64,000 nucleotides of DNA, from assembly GCF_033115175.1 (NCBI RefSeq), contig NC_084838.1:38047468-38111467 (forward strand), written 5' to 3'. Under the pieces are notes generated by a model that worked only from the letters and a program-made list of their open reading frames with translations, was not told where the DNA came from and made no database searches. Source of the stretch: Lepus europaeus (taxonomy: Eukaryota; Chordata; Mammalia; Lagomorpha; Leporidae). Below, one piece after another: positions 22,461 through 33,398 of this stretch. Both the position numbers and the translations under genes were made by a program. The stretch's first letter is position 1; every line of letters starts with the position of its first letter.

Positions 22461-23613
22461 ATGTAGAAATAAAAATATTAAATCCTGAGAGGCACTCCTT
22501 TAAAACTCCCCAAAAATGTTCTTTGCACCTTGAGAAATAAAACATTGAAATCCACTGCCCCCATCAGTGCACCTGGCCTGCTGGACACTTCACATGGGAG
22601 ATCAACCATCAAATTCCCGCTCTGTGACTCTGGGTTTGGTAACTTGGATTCTGTTTCCATGCAGGCAGCTTCTCTCCATCAAGGGGATGACTGAGGCTTT
22701 GAATAAACCAGAATGGGAGCTCGGAACACCAAGCAGGGCAGCGGAATGTCATCAGAGGTGTGTCATCCAGGCCAGAGGGAGCACTGTGCCCGGGGTGTGG
22801 ATGACATCATATAGTGAGGTCACAATGTTGGAGCCAGTTATCCTGGCTGAAACGACCATTCATCATCCCAAATGACACACGGACCCTTGATGTCCCCTTG
22901 TGATGTCAGCTCAGAGGGACTGGAAAATAGATGTGTCGTCTGCTTGCCTGTGGGTGCCATGTGTGAAGAAAGAATCCTGGCAATGGCAGAGCCAGGTCTG
23001 CGCTCCAAGCTTGGGTGCTTTGCCAGCCGACACACAGTGACGCGGATGACCACTGCTGCTCTTGGCGAATCCTTTGCAGCACCCAAGGAGTAGGAGGTCC
23101 CACCCATACACTGTGAGGACCATAGCATGCCGTTCTCCTGGAAAGTTGACTTAGATTGTGTAGCAAGGAGGCTCAAAGACAGCCTGTGTGTGGATGTGGG
23201 TGCACCTGCCTGCCACCCTGCGTCTTTCTCTTGGAGACCACACACACCTTGATGGCAGGAGGACACACGTATTCTCTTTCGTACCCCATCCCGCGCCAAC
23301 CACGACGTGCAAATGCAGGAAAGCTGACTGAATAGGTGAGTCAAGAACAGAACGAGTCAGGGTGGGAACACGTATCAGATTTGTGTCTGGAACAGGTCAC
23401 ACCCCACGGAGGTCAGGCGGGAGGCAGCTGTGAGCTTACGGGGCTCCCTTCGGGCAGACCCTGTGCTCCGAGGAGCTCATGTATCCTAACCTTACGGCCT
23501 CACTTCGAGGAAGGCACTTGCAGCTGACAGCCTGAAGCTGTAAGAAACCAACCAACTGCTTAAAGTCACGCTGCTAGGACATAACAGAGCTTTTCATTTG
23601 AAACTGCCATCAA
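22461..23613. other. Unique sequence, no gene seen
   Basis: No repeat or exon is recognised. Confidence 0.4.
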
Positions 23614-23952
23614 CGGGGCGGCGCTGTGGAGGAGTGGGTTAAGCCGCCACCTGCAATGCTGGCATCCCACATGGGTGCTGGTTTGAGATTCGGCTGCTCC
23701 ACTTCCAATCCAGCTCCCTGCTAAAGTGCCTGGGAAAGCAGTGGAGGATGGCCCTAGTGCTTGGGCACCAGCACCCATGTGGGAGACCCAGAAGAAGCTC
23801 CTGGCTCCTGGCTTCGGATCTGCCCAGCTCTAGCCAGGCACGTTGGCAGGGAGCTGGATCAGAGTGGAGCAGCTGGGACTGCAGCTGGCACCCAGATGAG
23901 AAGCTGGTGCCACAGACAGCTGCTTTACCTGTTGCGCCACAGCACCAGCCCC
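23614..23952. mobile_element. Palindromic CSINE (two heads, inverted)
   Basis: From 23614 to about 23834 it reads as a plus-strand CSINE from the head. From about 23835 to 23952 it reads as the complement of a CSINE 5' half, ending in the head complement GCGCCACAGCACCAGCCCC. The two heads therefore point outward from a central junction with no tail between them. Confidence 0.85.
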
Positions 23953-24317
23953 AAGTTTTTATGTTTTTAAATCAGTTGGGTAAAGACCTACAAGCATAAT
24001 TACTTATGTTTATGATTATGTGTGGCTTTGTTAGAAACCATAAAAATGTTTTCCAGAGTGAATGGACCATTTTGTACTTCTGCTAACAATGAGAGAGAGT
24101 TCCTGCTGCTCTATGTCCTTGTCAGCATTTGGTATTGTCAGGATTTTTTTTGGATTTTAGCCATTCTACTGGGGACGTGTATCATATTGTTTTAATTTGA
24201 AATTCCCTGAGGACACATGATATTATGCATCTTGCCTGTGTTTATTTACCAACTATCTATCATTGGTAAGGTATCTGCTCAGACCTTTTGCCTATTAAAG
24301 TTGGTTGTTGTTTTTTA

Positions 24318-24755
24318 AGGTTTATTTACGGCCAGCGTCGTGGCACAGTGGGTAAGGCTGCTGCCTGTGATGCCGGCATCCCATAGGAGTGCTTGTTTGT
24401 GTCCCAGCTGCTCTGTTTCTGATCCAGGTCTCTGCTAGTGGCCTGGGAAAAGCTGCAGAAGATGTTTTATTTTATTTATGTATTTGAAAGGGGTTAGAGA
24501 GAGAGAAAGAAAGAATCTTCCATCCACTGGTCCACTCCACAAATGGCCACACTGCTATGCTGTAGCCAGGCTCCACCCGGGTCTCCCACGTGGGTGCAGG
24601 GGCCCAAACACTTGGGCCATCCTCTGCTGCTTTCCCAGGCGTATCAGCAGGGAGCTGGGTCAGAGTTGGAGCAGCCAGGACTCGACCAGCACTCATATGG
24701 GATTCTAGCATTGCAGGAAGTGACTTTACCCACTATGCCACAACAGTGGCCCCAA
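24318..24755 (-). mobile_element. CSINE split in its A-rich part by a 5'-half CSINE of opposite strand
   Basis: The minus-strand copy starts at TTTTTTAAGGTTTATTTA and resumes at TTTTATTTTATTTATG (24465). It ends at the head complement CTATGCCACAACAGTGGCCCC. Between these, about 24330-24463, is a plus-strand 5' half (CGGCCAGCGTCGTGGCACAG onward) without a tail. Confidence 0.85.
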
Positions 24756-24988
24756 CTGTTGACTTTAAAGAAGTTTTTATATTTTAGATACAAATCATTT
24801 ATCAAACATGCTTTACATTTTCTCTGATTCTGTGGGTTGTGGTTTCCTGATGGTGTCCTTTGAAGCAAAACTTTTTTTTAAAAAAAAACTTGTGAAGCCC
24901 TGCGTATCTATTTTTCCTCACTTCTTGTGCCTTTAGTGTAGTATCTGTGAAACTACTGCCTAATCCAAGATCTAAATTATTTACTCCT

Positions 24989-25334
24989 GGTCCGCGCCAC
25001 AGCTCACTAGGCTAATCCTCCGCTTGCGGCGCTGGCACACCAGGTTCTAGTCCCGGTCGGGGCACCAGATTATGTCCCGGTTGCCCCTCTTCCAGGCCAG
25101 CTCTCTGCTGTGGCCAGGGAGTGCAGTGGAGGATGGCCCAAGTCCTTGGGCCCTGCACCCCATGGGAGACCAGGAAAAGCACCTGACTCCTGCCTTGGGA
25201 TCAGCACAGTGCACTGGCCGCAGCGCGCCAGCCGCGGCGGCCATTGGAGGGTGAACCAACGGCAAAGGAAGACCTTTCTCTCTGTCTCTCTCTCTCACTG
25301 TCCACTCTGCCTGTCAAAAAATAAAAAATAAAAT
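24989..25334 (+). mobile_element. CSINE with 15-bp target-site duplication
   Basis: AAATTATTTACTCCT lies at 24974-24988 and 25335-25349. It belongs to the young CTAGGCTAATCCTCCGC head group. Confidence 0.96.
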
Positions 25335-25410
25335 AAATTATTTACTCCTATATTTTGTTCTAAGAAATTTTAAATCATTTTAGCTCTTACATGTAAGCCC
25401 CTGATCCATT

Positions 25411-25713
25411 TTTTTTTTTTTTTTTTTTGGACAGGCAGAGTGGACAGTGAGAGAGAGACAGAGAGAAAGGTCTTCCTTCTGTTGGTTCACCCCCCAACTG
25501 GCCACTATGGCCAGCACGCTGTGCTTATCCTGGTCTCCCATGGGGTGCAGGGCCCAAGCACTTGGGCCATCCTCCACTGCACTCCCGGGCCACAGCAGAG
25601 AGCTGGCCTGGAAGAGGGGCAACTGGGACAGAATCCAGCGCCCCGACCGGGACTAGAACCTGGGGTGCCGGTGCCGCAGGCAGAGGATTAGCCAAGTGAG
25701 TCACAGCGCCGGC
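25411..25713 (-). mobile_element. CSINE with internal deletion
   Basis: CCCCTGATCCATTTTT is duplicated at the two ends (from 25397 and 25713). The GCCAGGAGCCAGG segment normally present between 'gtgctt' and 'cctggtctcc' is missing near 25530. Confidence 0.92.
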
Positions 25714-25739
25714 CCCCTGATCCATTTTTATATTGCCTT

Positions 25740-25777
25740 TTAAAAAATATTTTTATTTGAAAGGCAGAAAGAGGGGG

Positions 25778-25828
<51 letters not shown>

Positions 25829-26092
25829 TAGAAAGTCTTCCATCTGCTGGCTTACTCTCCAAATGTCCACAACAGCCAAGTCTGGCTGAAGCCAGGAGCC
25901 AGGAACTCCATCCAGGTCTCTAACACGGATGGCAGGGGCCCCAAGTACTTGGGTTTGGTTTTTGCTGCCTTCCCAGTAGCATTAGCAGGAAGCTGGATTG
26001 GAAGTGGAACAGCTGGGGCTTCAACCAGCACTCTGATATGGAATGCTGGCATTGGGGAGGGAGTTTAATCCACTATACCACAAAGGCCCCCA
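25740..26092 (-). mobile_element. CSINE with long GA tract
   Basis: A (GA)n run at about 25783-25820 marks the CT-rich part. The head complement is CTATACCACAAAGGCCCCC. Confidence 0.9.
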
Positions 26093-26107
26093 GGTCCCTG
26101 ATTCATT

Positions 26108-26421
26108 TTTTTTTAGATTGTATTTATTTATTTGAGAGGCAGAGTGACGGAGAGACAGAGAGACAGAGAAAAGTCTTCCATTCGCTAGTTCATTCCCTAA
26201 ACAGCCGCTTAACAGCCAGAGCAGGGCTGATCCAAAAGCCAGGAGCCAGGAGCTTCTTCCAGGTCTCCCACATGGGTGCAGGGGACCAAGCACTGGGGCC
26301 ATCCTCCACTGCTTTCCCAGGCCATTAGCAGGGAGCTGGACTGGAAGTGAAGCAGTCAGGACTTGAATCAGCGCCAGTGTCACAGGCGGTGTCCTAACCT
26401 GGTGCATCACAATGCTGGCTC
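26108..26421 (-). mobile_element. CSINE
   Basis: It runs from TTTTTTTTTAGATTGTATTT to GCATCACAATGCTGGCTCC. Confidence 0.9.
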
Positions 26422-26440
26422 CAAACGCTATTCTTTCCCC

Positions 26441-26800
26441 CCCTTTTTTTTTTTAAATTTATTTATTTTTGACAGGCAGAGTGGACAGTGAGAGAGAGAG
26501 AGACAGAGAGAAAGGTATTCCTTTTGCCGTTGGTTCACCCTCCAATGGCCGCTGCGGCTGGCGCGCTGCGGCCGGCGCACCGCGCTGATCCGATGGCAGG
26601 AGCCAGGGGCTTTTCCTGGTCTCCCATGGGGTGCAGGACCCAAGGACTTGGGCCATCCTCCACTGCACTCCCTGGCCACAGCAGAGAGCTGGCCTGGAAG
26701 AGGGGCAACCGGGACAGAATCCGGTGCCCTGACTGGGACTAGAACCTGGTGTGCCGGCGCCGCTAGGTGGAGGATTAGCCTATTGAGCCGCGGGGCCGGC
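26441..26800 (-). mobile_element. CSINE, young, with 13-bp target-site duplication
   Basis: CTATTCTTTCCCC lies at 26428-26440 and 26801-26813. The CpG-rich GCGCGCTGCGGCCGGCGCACC segment is intact. Confidence 0.96.
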
Positions 26801-26853
26801 CTATTCTTTCCCCTTTTAAATTGTCCTGATGTATTTGTCAAAAATGAGTTGGC

Positions 26854-27163
26854 TTGGGGGCAGGTTAATCCTCTGCCTGCGGCACCGGCATCCCATATGG
26901 GCACCGGTTCTAGTCCCGGCTGCTCTACTTCCGATCCAGCTCTCTGCTATGGCCTGGGAAAGCAGTAGAAGATGGCCTAAGTCCTTGGGCCCCTGCACCC
27001 ACATGGGAGACCAGGAGGAAGCACCTGGCTCCTGGCTTCGGATCAGCGCAGTGCCGGCCGTAGTGGCCATTTAGGGATGAACCAACAGAAGGAAGACCTT
27101 TTTCTCTGTCTCTCTCTCTCTCTAACTCTGCCTGTCAAAAAAAAAAAAAAAAAAAAAAAAAAG
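26854..27163 (+). mobile_element. CSINE, 5'-truncated, long poly(A)
   Basis: GAGTTGGC is duplicated at 26846-26853 and 27164-27171. The element begins within the A box (GGGGGCAGGTTAATCC). Confidence 0.93.
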
Positions 27164-27296
27164 GAGTTGGCCTTTGCAATAGGCAGAATAACACCCTATC
27201 ATCCAGGATTTGTGAATGTGACATTGTCTCATGAGAATTAAGGTTTCTGATGGAATTAAAGTTGCCAATCAGCTGACCTTAAGATAAGGAAATGAG

Positions 27297-27623
27297 GGGC
27301 TGGCACTGTGGTGCAGCAGGTTAAAGCCCTGGCCTGGAACGCCGGCATCCCATATGGGCGCCGGTTCTAGCCCCGGCTGCTCCTCTTCTGATCCAGCTCT
27401 CTGCTATGGCCTGGGATGGCAGTAGAAGATGGCCCAAGTCCTTGTGCCCCTGCACCTGCGTGGGTGACCCGGAAGAAGCTCCTGGCTCCTAGCTTCAGAT
27501 CGGCGCAGCTCCGGCCGTTGAGGCCATCTGGGGAGTGAACCAGCTTAGAAGATCTCTCTGTTTCTACCTCTCTCTGTAACTCTCTTTCAAATAAATAAAT
27601 CTTAAAAAAAAAAATAAAAAAAA
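27297..27623 (+). mobile_element. CSINE with ATAAGGAAATGAG target-site duplication
   Basis: The duplication lies at 27284-27296 and 27624-27636. The next SINE starts at the very next base. Confidence 0.95.
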
Positions 27624-27636
27624 ATAAGGAAATGAG

Positions 27637-27978
27637 GGTCAGTGCTGTGGTGTAGCCGGTTGAGCTGCTGCCTACGGCACTGGCATCCCATATGCGTGCT
27701 GGTTTAAGTCCCAGCTGCTCCACTTCCCATTCAGCTCCCTGCTAATGACCTGGGAAAGCAGGGGAAGATGCTAATGACCTGGGAAAGCAGGGGAAGATGG
27801 CCCAAGTGCTGGGGCCCCTGCACCCATGTGGGAGACCCAGAAGAAGCTCTTGGTTCTCGGCTTTGGTTTGCCCCAGCCCTGGCCACTGGGGCCATTTGGG
27901 GAGTGAACCAGGGTATGGGAGATCTCTCTCTCTCTCTCTCTAACTATGCCTTTCAAATAAATAAAATTTAAAAAAACA
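27637..27978 (+). mobile_element. CSINE inserted back-to-back, with internal 30-bp tandem duplication
   Basis: It uses the same ATAAGGA target as its upstream neighbour (ATAAGGACATGG follows at about 27981). A segment of about 30 bp beginning GCTAATGACCTGGGAAAGC is present twice in tandem from 27743. Confidence 0.93.
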
Positions 27979-28036
27979 CACATAAGGACATGGTCCTGCA
28001 CGTCTGGGTGGACCCTATGTAATCGTAAGTACCCTT

Positions 28037-28250
28037 TTTTTTTTTTTTTTTTTTTGACAGGCAGAGTGGACAGTGAGAGAGAGAGAGACAGAGAGAAAGG
28101 TCTTCCTTTGCCGTTGGTTCACCCTCCAATGGCTGCCGCAGCTGGCGTGCTGCAGCCGGCGCACTGCGCTGATCCGAAGCCAGGAGCCAGGTGCTTCTCC
28201 TGGTCTCCCATGGGGTGCAGGGCCCAAGCACTTGAGCTGTGGCGCCGGCC
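28037..28250 (-). mobile_element. CSINE with large internal deletion
   Basis: A GTAAGTACCCTT-type target-site duplication (28025, and ATAAGTACCCTT at 28253) brackets it. The middle, from 'cacttg' directly to 'agctgtggcgccggcc', lacks about 130 bp including the B box. Confidence 0.93.
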
Positions 28251-28815
28251 TCATAAGTACCCTTAAAAGTGGCAAAAGAAAGCATAAGAGTTCAGAGTCA
28301 GAGGGAAATGTGAGTATGGAAGAAGTCAGAGTGACGTGTTGTGACAAGAACTGACTCGTTTCTGACTTCCAGAAATAAAGGAAGGGAACCATGAGCCAAT
28401 GATTGTGGGAAGCTCCTAAAAGTAAAAAAAAGACAAGGAAATGGATCTGCCCAGAACAGAAAGGAATTCAGCCTGTTGATGCCTTCATTTTATCCCAGGG
28501 AAACAACTGGTAGACCTCCTAACTCTAGAAGATAATAAATCTTGTTTGTTTGTTTGTTTTAAGTCACTATATTTGTGATGACTGAGTGAAAAAATTAGGA
28601 CCATCATAAATGTTCATTTTTGGACTCTCCTGTTCCACTGATTTATAGTTATGTACTTACAGCACTACCACTGCCCTGATTACTATAGCTTTGTAGTACA
28701 TTTTGAAATCAGGAGATGTAAATTCCCCAATTCTATTTGTTTTTCAAGATTGTTCTGGCTATTTTGGGTCTCTTAAATTTTCATATGAATTTTTGAATCA
28801 GCTTGTCCATTTCTT

Positions 28816-29175
28816 TTTTATTCTTTTTTTTTAATTTTTTAATTTATTTATTTATTTTGACAGGCAGAGTGGATAGTGAGAGAGAGAGACAGAGAGAAAG
28901 GTCTTCCTTTTTGCCGTTGGTTCACCCTCCAATGGCCGCTGCGGCCAGCGCATCGTGCTGATCCAAAGCCAGGAGCCAGGTGCTTCTCCTGGTCTCCCAC
29001 GCGGGTGCAGGGCCCAAGCACTTGGGCCATCCTCCACTGCCTTCCCGGGCCATAGCAGAGAGCTGGCCTGGAAGAGGGGCAAATGGGATAGAATCCGGCG
29101 CCCCGACCGGGACTAGAACCCGGTGTGCCGGCACCGCAAGGCGGAGGATTAGCCTGTTAAGCCACGGCGCCGGCC
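28816..29175 (-). mobile_element. CSINE, young, 16-bp target-site duplication
   Basis: AGCTTGTCCATTTCTT flanks it (from about 28799 and 29177). The head complement AAGCCACGGCGCCGGCC is intact. Confidence 0.95.
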
Positions 29176-29213
29176 GAGCTTGTCCATTTCTTAAAAAAAA
29201 ATCAGCTGGGATT

Positions 29214-29895
29214 TTTTAAAAGATGTATTTATTATTTTATCTTAAAGGCAGAGTTACAGAGAGAAGGAAAAGAAGAGACAGAGAGAGAGATCTTCCATCC
29301 GCAGCGTTCACTCCCCAGATGGCTGCAACGGCCAGGACTGAAGCCAGAAGCCAGGAGGTACATGCAGATCTCCCACATGGGTTCAGGGGCCCAAGCACTT
29401 GCGGCATCTTCCACTGCTTTCCCAGGCACATTAACAGGGAGCTGGATCAGAAGCAGAGCAGTGGCTGGCGTCATGGCGCAGGTTAATCCTCCGCTTGTGG
29501 CGCCAGCATCCCATATGGGCATCGGTTCTAGTCCCGGCTGCTCCTCTTCCAATTCAGCTCTCTGTATGGTCTGGGAAAGCAGTAGAAGATAGCCCAAGTC
29601 ATTGGGCCCCTGCACCTACATGGGAGACCCAGAAGAAGCTCCTGGCTCCTGGCTTCAGATTGGCACAGCTCCGGCTGTTGTGACCATTTGGGGAGTGAAC
29701 CAATGGACCGAACCTTTCTCTCTCTTTCCCTCTTACTGTCTGTAAATCTACCTCTCAAATAAATAAATAAAATCTTAAAAAAAAAAAAAAAAAAAAAAAC
29801 AACAAACAGAGCAGCTGGGACTCCAACCAGAGCCCATATGGGATCCTGACATCTCAGGCAGTTGCTCAACCTGTTACATGACAATGCCAGCCCCA
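29214..29895 (-). mobile_element. CSINE split by a nested plus-strand CSINE
   Basis: The outer parts are 29214-29462 and about 29801-29895. The end is the diverged head GTTACATGACAATGCCAGCCCC. Confidence 0.92.
29463..29800 (+). mobile_element. CSINE nested in the preceding CSINE
   Basis: Target duplication GCAGAGCAG (29453) against ACAGAGCAG (29806). The tail is AAATAAATAAATAAAATC with a run of about 22 A. Confidence 0.93.
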
Positions 29896-30591
29896 TTTAG
29901 GAGTACTGCCATCTTAACCAAATTAAGTCTTGCAATCCATGAACATGGGCTGTCTCTCCATTACTTAGGTCTTATTTCTCTCATTCTTGTTTTATAATTT
30001 TTTGTTGATATCTTACAATTCTTTTTTCTACATATTTTCTTTTTTGAATTGATCTTGGTTCTCTTAATTTCATTTTCAGATTTCTCATTGTTAGTGTACA
30101 GGAACACAATTGATTTTTATATAATGACCTTGTATCCCTCAACTTTGCCAAATTTATTAGTTCTAATTGTGTGTGTGCACGTATTTCTTAGTGTTTGCTA
30201 TATACAAGATCATGTTATTCTTCCTCTCCACTCTAGATGCCTTTTCTTTCTTTTTCTAGCTTAATTTCTGGCTAGATCCTCTAGTAAAAATCTAAATAGA
30301 TGTGGCAAGCACATTCTTGATTTGTACTTGATCTTAGGGAAGAAAGCATCCAATCACCACAAAGTATGATTTTAACTTTGTGTTTTTTGCAGGTGGCCCT
30401 TATCAGACTGAGAAAGTTCCCTCTTATCCTAGTTTGTTGAATGTTTCTACCAGAGAAGGGTGTTAGGTTTTGTCAATGCTTTTTCTGCATCTGTTGAGAT
30501 GATCATGTGATTTCTCTTATTCTATAAAAAGGTATATTACATTAATTTATTTTTGGATTTGAAGTCAACTTCCAGCACATTTAAAAATGTT

Positions 30592-31030
30592 GCAGCCATT
30601 TGGTGAGTGAACCAGCAGATGGAAGATATCTCTTTTCTTTTTTTTTTAAAGATTTATTTATTTGAAAGTCAGAGTTACACAGAGAGGAGAGGCAGAGAGA
30701 GAGGTCTTCCGTCCAATGGTTCACTCCCCAGATGGCCACAATGGCCAGAGCTGCGCCAATCTGAAGCCAGGAGCCAGGAACTTCCTCCAGGTCTCCCATA
30801 CGGGTGCAGGGGCCCAAAGGACTTGGGCCATTGTCCACTGCTTTCCCAGGCCATAGCAGAGATCTGGAAAAGAGGAGGAGCAGCCGGGACTAGAACCGGT
30901 GCCCATATGGGATGCCGGCACCCCAGGCCAGGGCAATAATCCGCTGCACAACAGTGCCAGCCCCGGAAGATATCTCTTTATCTCTCTCCTCTCTGTATCT
31001 GCCTTTCAAATAAGTAAATTTTTAAAACAG
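30592..31030 (+). mobile_element. CSINE 3' part split by a nested minus-strand CSINE
   Basis: The 3' part (GCCATTTGGTGAGTGAACCAG) is followed, after the nested copy, by CTCTGTATCTGCCTTTCAAATAAG. Confidence 0.9.
30635..30964 (-). mobile_element. CSINE nested, 14-bp target-site duplication
   Basis: GGAAGATATCTCTT lies at 30621-30634 and 30965-30978, both inside the outer SINE. Confidence 0.97.
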
Positions 31031-31034
31031 TTTT

Positions 31035-31312
31035 AATCAATTTTATTTACCTGAAAGAGATCTCCCATCTGCTGATTCACTCCCACAAATGCCTGCAACA
31101 GCCAGAGCTGGGCCAGGCCAGGAGCCAAGAACTCAATCCAGGTCTCCCACGTGGGTGGCAGGGACCCAACTCCTTGAATCATCACCTGCTGCTCCCCAGG
31201 GCATGCATTAGCAGGAAGCTGGAATCAGGAGTCGAGCCAGAACTTGAACCCTGGCACTTGGATTGGAATACAGATGTCCCAGGTGGTGTATAAGGGCTGT
31301 GCCAAATCCCCC
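31035..31312 (-). mobile_element. CSINE, old
   Basis: It begins TTTTATTTACCTGAAAGAGA and ends GGGCTGTGCCAAATCCCC. Diverged. Confidence 0.85.
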
Positions 31313-33392
31313 TGCCCCCCACCCAGCCTGCTTAGTGCATTTTTCAAAACACCCACTTTGTGCAAAGTTCTATGATTCAATATATGAGTCTGGGTCATTT
31401 ACAGGATATTCCAATACATTCCAACTTCCTCGTAAAATGACTGTCTCACAGGCATTACGAAAGCAATTAAAGAGACCAAAGAGGCTTAACTCAGCTTCAT
31501 GGCTAACACTGGCCGGGACAGCGTCGCACCCAATTCTCCTCACGGGGCCACTTTGCCTCTGTCCTCCTCACACATCAGTCCAGGGCCAGGCAACTCAGAA
31601 AGCATGGAAAAGACAGGACTAGCAGAAGGACTTCGCCACAGCCAAGTGTTCCTCCCGTCCCCCGATCCCTTTCAGGCAACGGCTGACGACATCCGAGGGC
31701 TGAACGAAACATTCGAGCGACTGCTGAGTCCCTCCTCCCACCACAGTCCTCTTCCCCAACCCACATCATTGAACTCATTTCCAGAGGTGAGTTCAAGGGT
31801 ATGGGTCCCCCACCGCGCCTCCCCGAAGCAAGCACCAGACATCCTGGATGCCCTGAGTCAAGCACCTGTCGGAAGCATGAACTCTTCCCCAGAGCCCTGC
31901 CACCTAACAGAAGGTCTCTTGTCCCAGCTGATCTGAATATCTAGGCTGCATCTTGGTAGTCGGGATTCTGAGCTTGAATCCCAGGTCCTCTCCCTTTCCG
32001 TTCCTGGCTCCAGCAGACGCCCCAGTGGCCGGTCAGTGGGCACAGCCCTTCCCGGAGCAGGTGTGCGTGCGTTGTGGCTTTCAGGTCCTCATTCTCAGCC
32101 CCTTCTGCTCCCCGAGGCTTCTCTACATCGTCTCATTTCCTTGGCGAATCCACTGTCCTATACATTTGCCTTAGTTTCTCACCATGTTCTCAACATCATT
32201 AGGTCACTCGGGTTCTGAGGACCCCATAAGCCAGCACACGGAGAGCTTCTCAGGGCGCGGCGTTCACCTCGTGTGAACCGTCACCATCATCACGTGCCAT
32301 CACTCCAGCACCTGCTCCACAGCCTCGCCAGACTCAGAAACATTGATGGCACTGGATGGCACTATCTTAGTACATTAACCCTCAATCCTCTGCTTGGGGT
32401 TATCCCAAACACTTTTAGCAGTGGCAGTAGGGGAGGGTGGCAGGGGATTAAACAGGAACGCCACGAAGGATGCTCCTGGCAGTAAGCTGACTCTCCCAAG
32501 AAAGGTGCCGCACAACCTCGAACACGGAACACTCGGCGAACACCAATGAGTACAGGGCCGACTCGCAGCACACTCCCGACCCTTCCCAAGGAACTCAGAC
32601 CCTGCCCCGCGGCCTCCTCCAAGCCCCCTAACTGAGGAACAAGCTAAATAAGGCTTTGCCAAAGCTCAGCGTGTTTCATATATATGAAATGAATCCCAAA
32701 TCCTGCCCTGGAGCCTGCTGGGTGAGCAGTGGGCCAATCGGAAGAGCCCCGGGTACAGTGCACTACTGGGAAAAGGAGCAGCAGATACCACATGTCTGTC
32801 CCATATCCTAGGAAGGCAAGTCCCACCTTCACTGTGGTCAGCGTCAGAGTCCCACGTGTGGCCACAGGCACCACCTATCTGTTCTGTGTAATACCACATC
32901 CAAAGAACTAGTAATGCCATCCCTTTCTATCTTGATCTCTTTTTATCTTTATGGTCGCTAAAAGATCACTATATCCACTTTCTTGCCTGCTGGGCAGAGT
33001 ATTATTCTATTACAGAGATTAGACAACTGATGGTTAGAGCAGAGAAAGGAAACTCATCCAAGACTGTGGGCGGTGAGCAGGAGTCCGAGCTAGACGCCAG
33101 ACTTCTGACTCCGTGTCCGGTGCTCTCTCTGCTGAAGCTGCCCTTTGGCGTGGCTTCATCACTTCCCATGTATCCCAGGATCTCCCTCAGTCCAAATATA
33201 CTTCAAAGCCAATAACAATGATCTGAGTGCTGAGCACATTTTCCCTCTTCAGAGAAGAGAATTGTAACAAGTGTATATTTTTCCTGAGGGCATCTATGCA
33301 ACAACCTAAATGAACAAATTCAGACGTACTTAAATTACATGCTTCTTTAAAAATAACATAAATCCTTACTAGTTTGTAAAGAGATGGGGAAA
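31313..33392. other. SINE-free unique sequence with one unexplained ORF
   Basis: This is about 2.1 kb without lineage SINEs and with scattered CpGs. It contains an open frame of 145 codons at 31499-31936 (+) rich in Ser and Pro, with no recognised family, plus one MIR-like fragment. No splice-supported exon is seen. Confidence 0.4.
33005..33135 (-). mobile_element. MIR-like ancient SINE
   Basis: 'attacagagattagacaact', 'aaactcatccaagactgtgg' and 'gaggagtccgagct'-like order match the complement of MIR. Worn. Confidence 0.5.
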
Positions 33393-33398
33393 GAGATC

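Larger units (their letters stand above)
27172..28595 (+). mobile_element. MLT1-type LTR inserted in the L1, itself split by SINEs
   Basis: In MaLR order: 'gcaataggcagaataacacc' near 27176, 'cctgcacgtctgggtggacc' near 27995, 'tatgtaatcg' near 28016, 'agttcagagtcagag' near 28288, 'gaagtcagagtgacg' near 28322, 'gaagataataaatcttg' near 28528 and 'taagtcactatatttgtgat' near 28560. L1 sequence continues on both sides, so it entered after the L1. Confidence 0.7.
23980..30591 (-). mobile_element. Antisense L1 ORF2 backbone, interrupted by an MLT1-type LTR and many SINEs
   Basis: On the plus strand the non-SINE pieces follow the complement of L1 ORF2 in collinear order: 'cagcatttggtattgtcagg' near 24123, 'gccattctactgg' near 24160, 'tatttagataca..atcatttatc' near 24780, 'ctgttccactgattta' near 28630, 'gattactatagctttgtagt' near 28678, 'gttctggctattttgggtct' near 28752, 'ccttgtatccctcaactttg' near 30128, 'gcatctgttgagatgatcat' near 30488. 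It is old (L1M-type), fragmented and noncoding. Confidence 0.85.

Noticed and set aside
26428..26904. Recurring ORFs beginning MPLFQASSLLWPG, MAWESSRRW or similar
   Set aside because: These are translations of the CSINE body on either strand, recurring wherever the SINE does.
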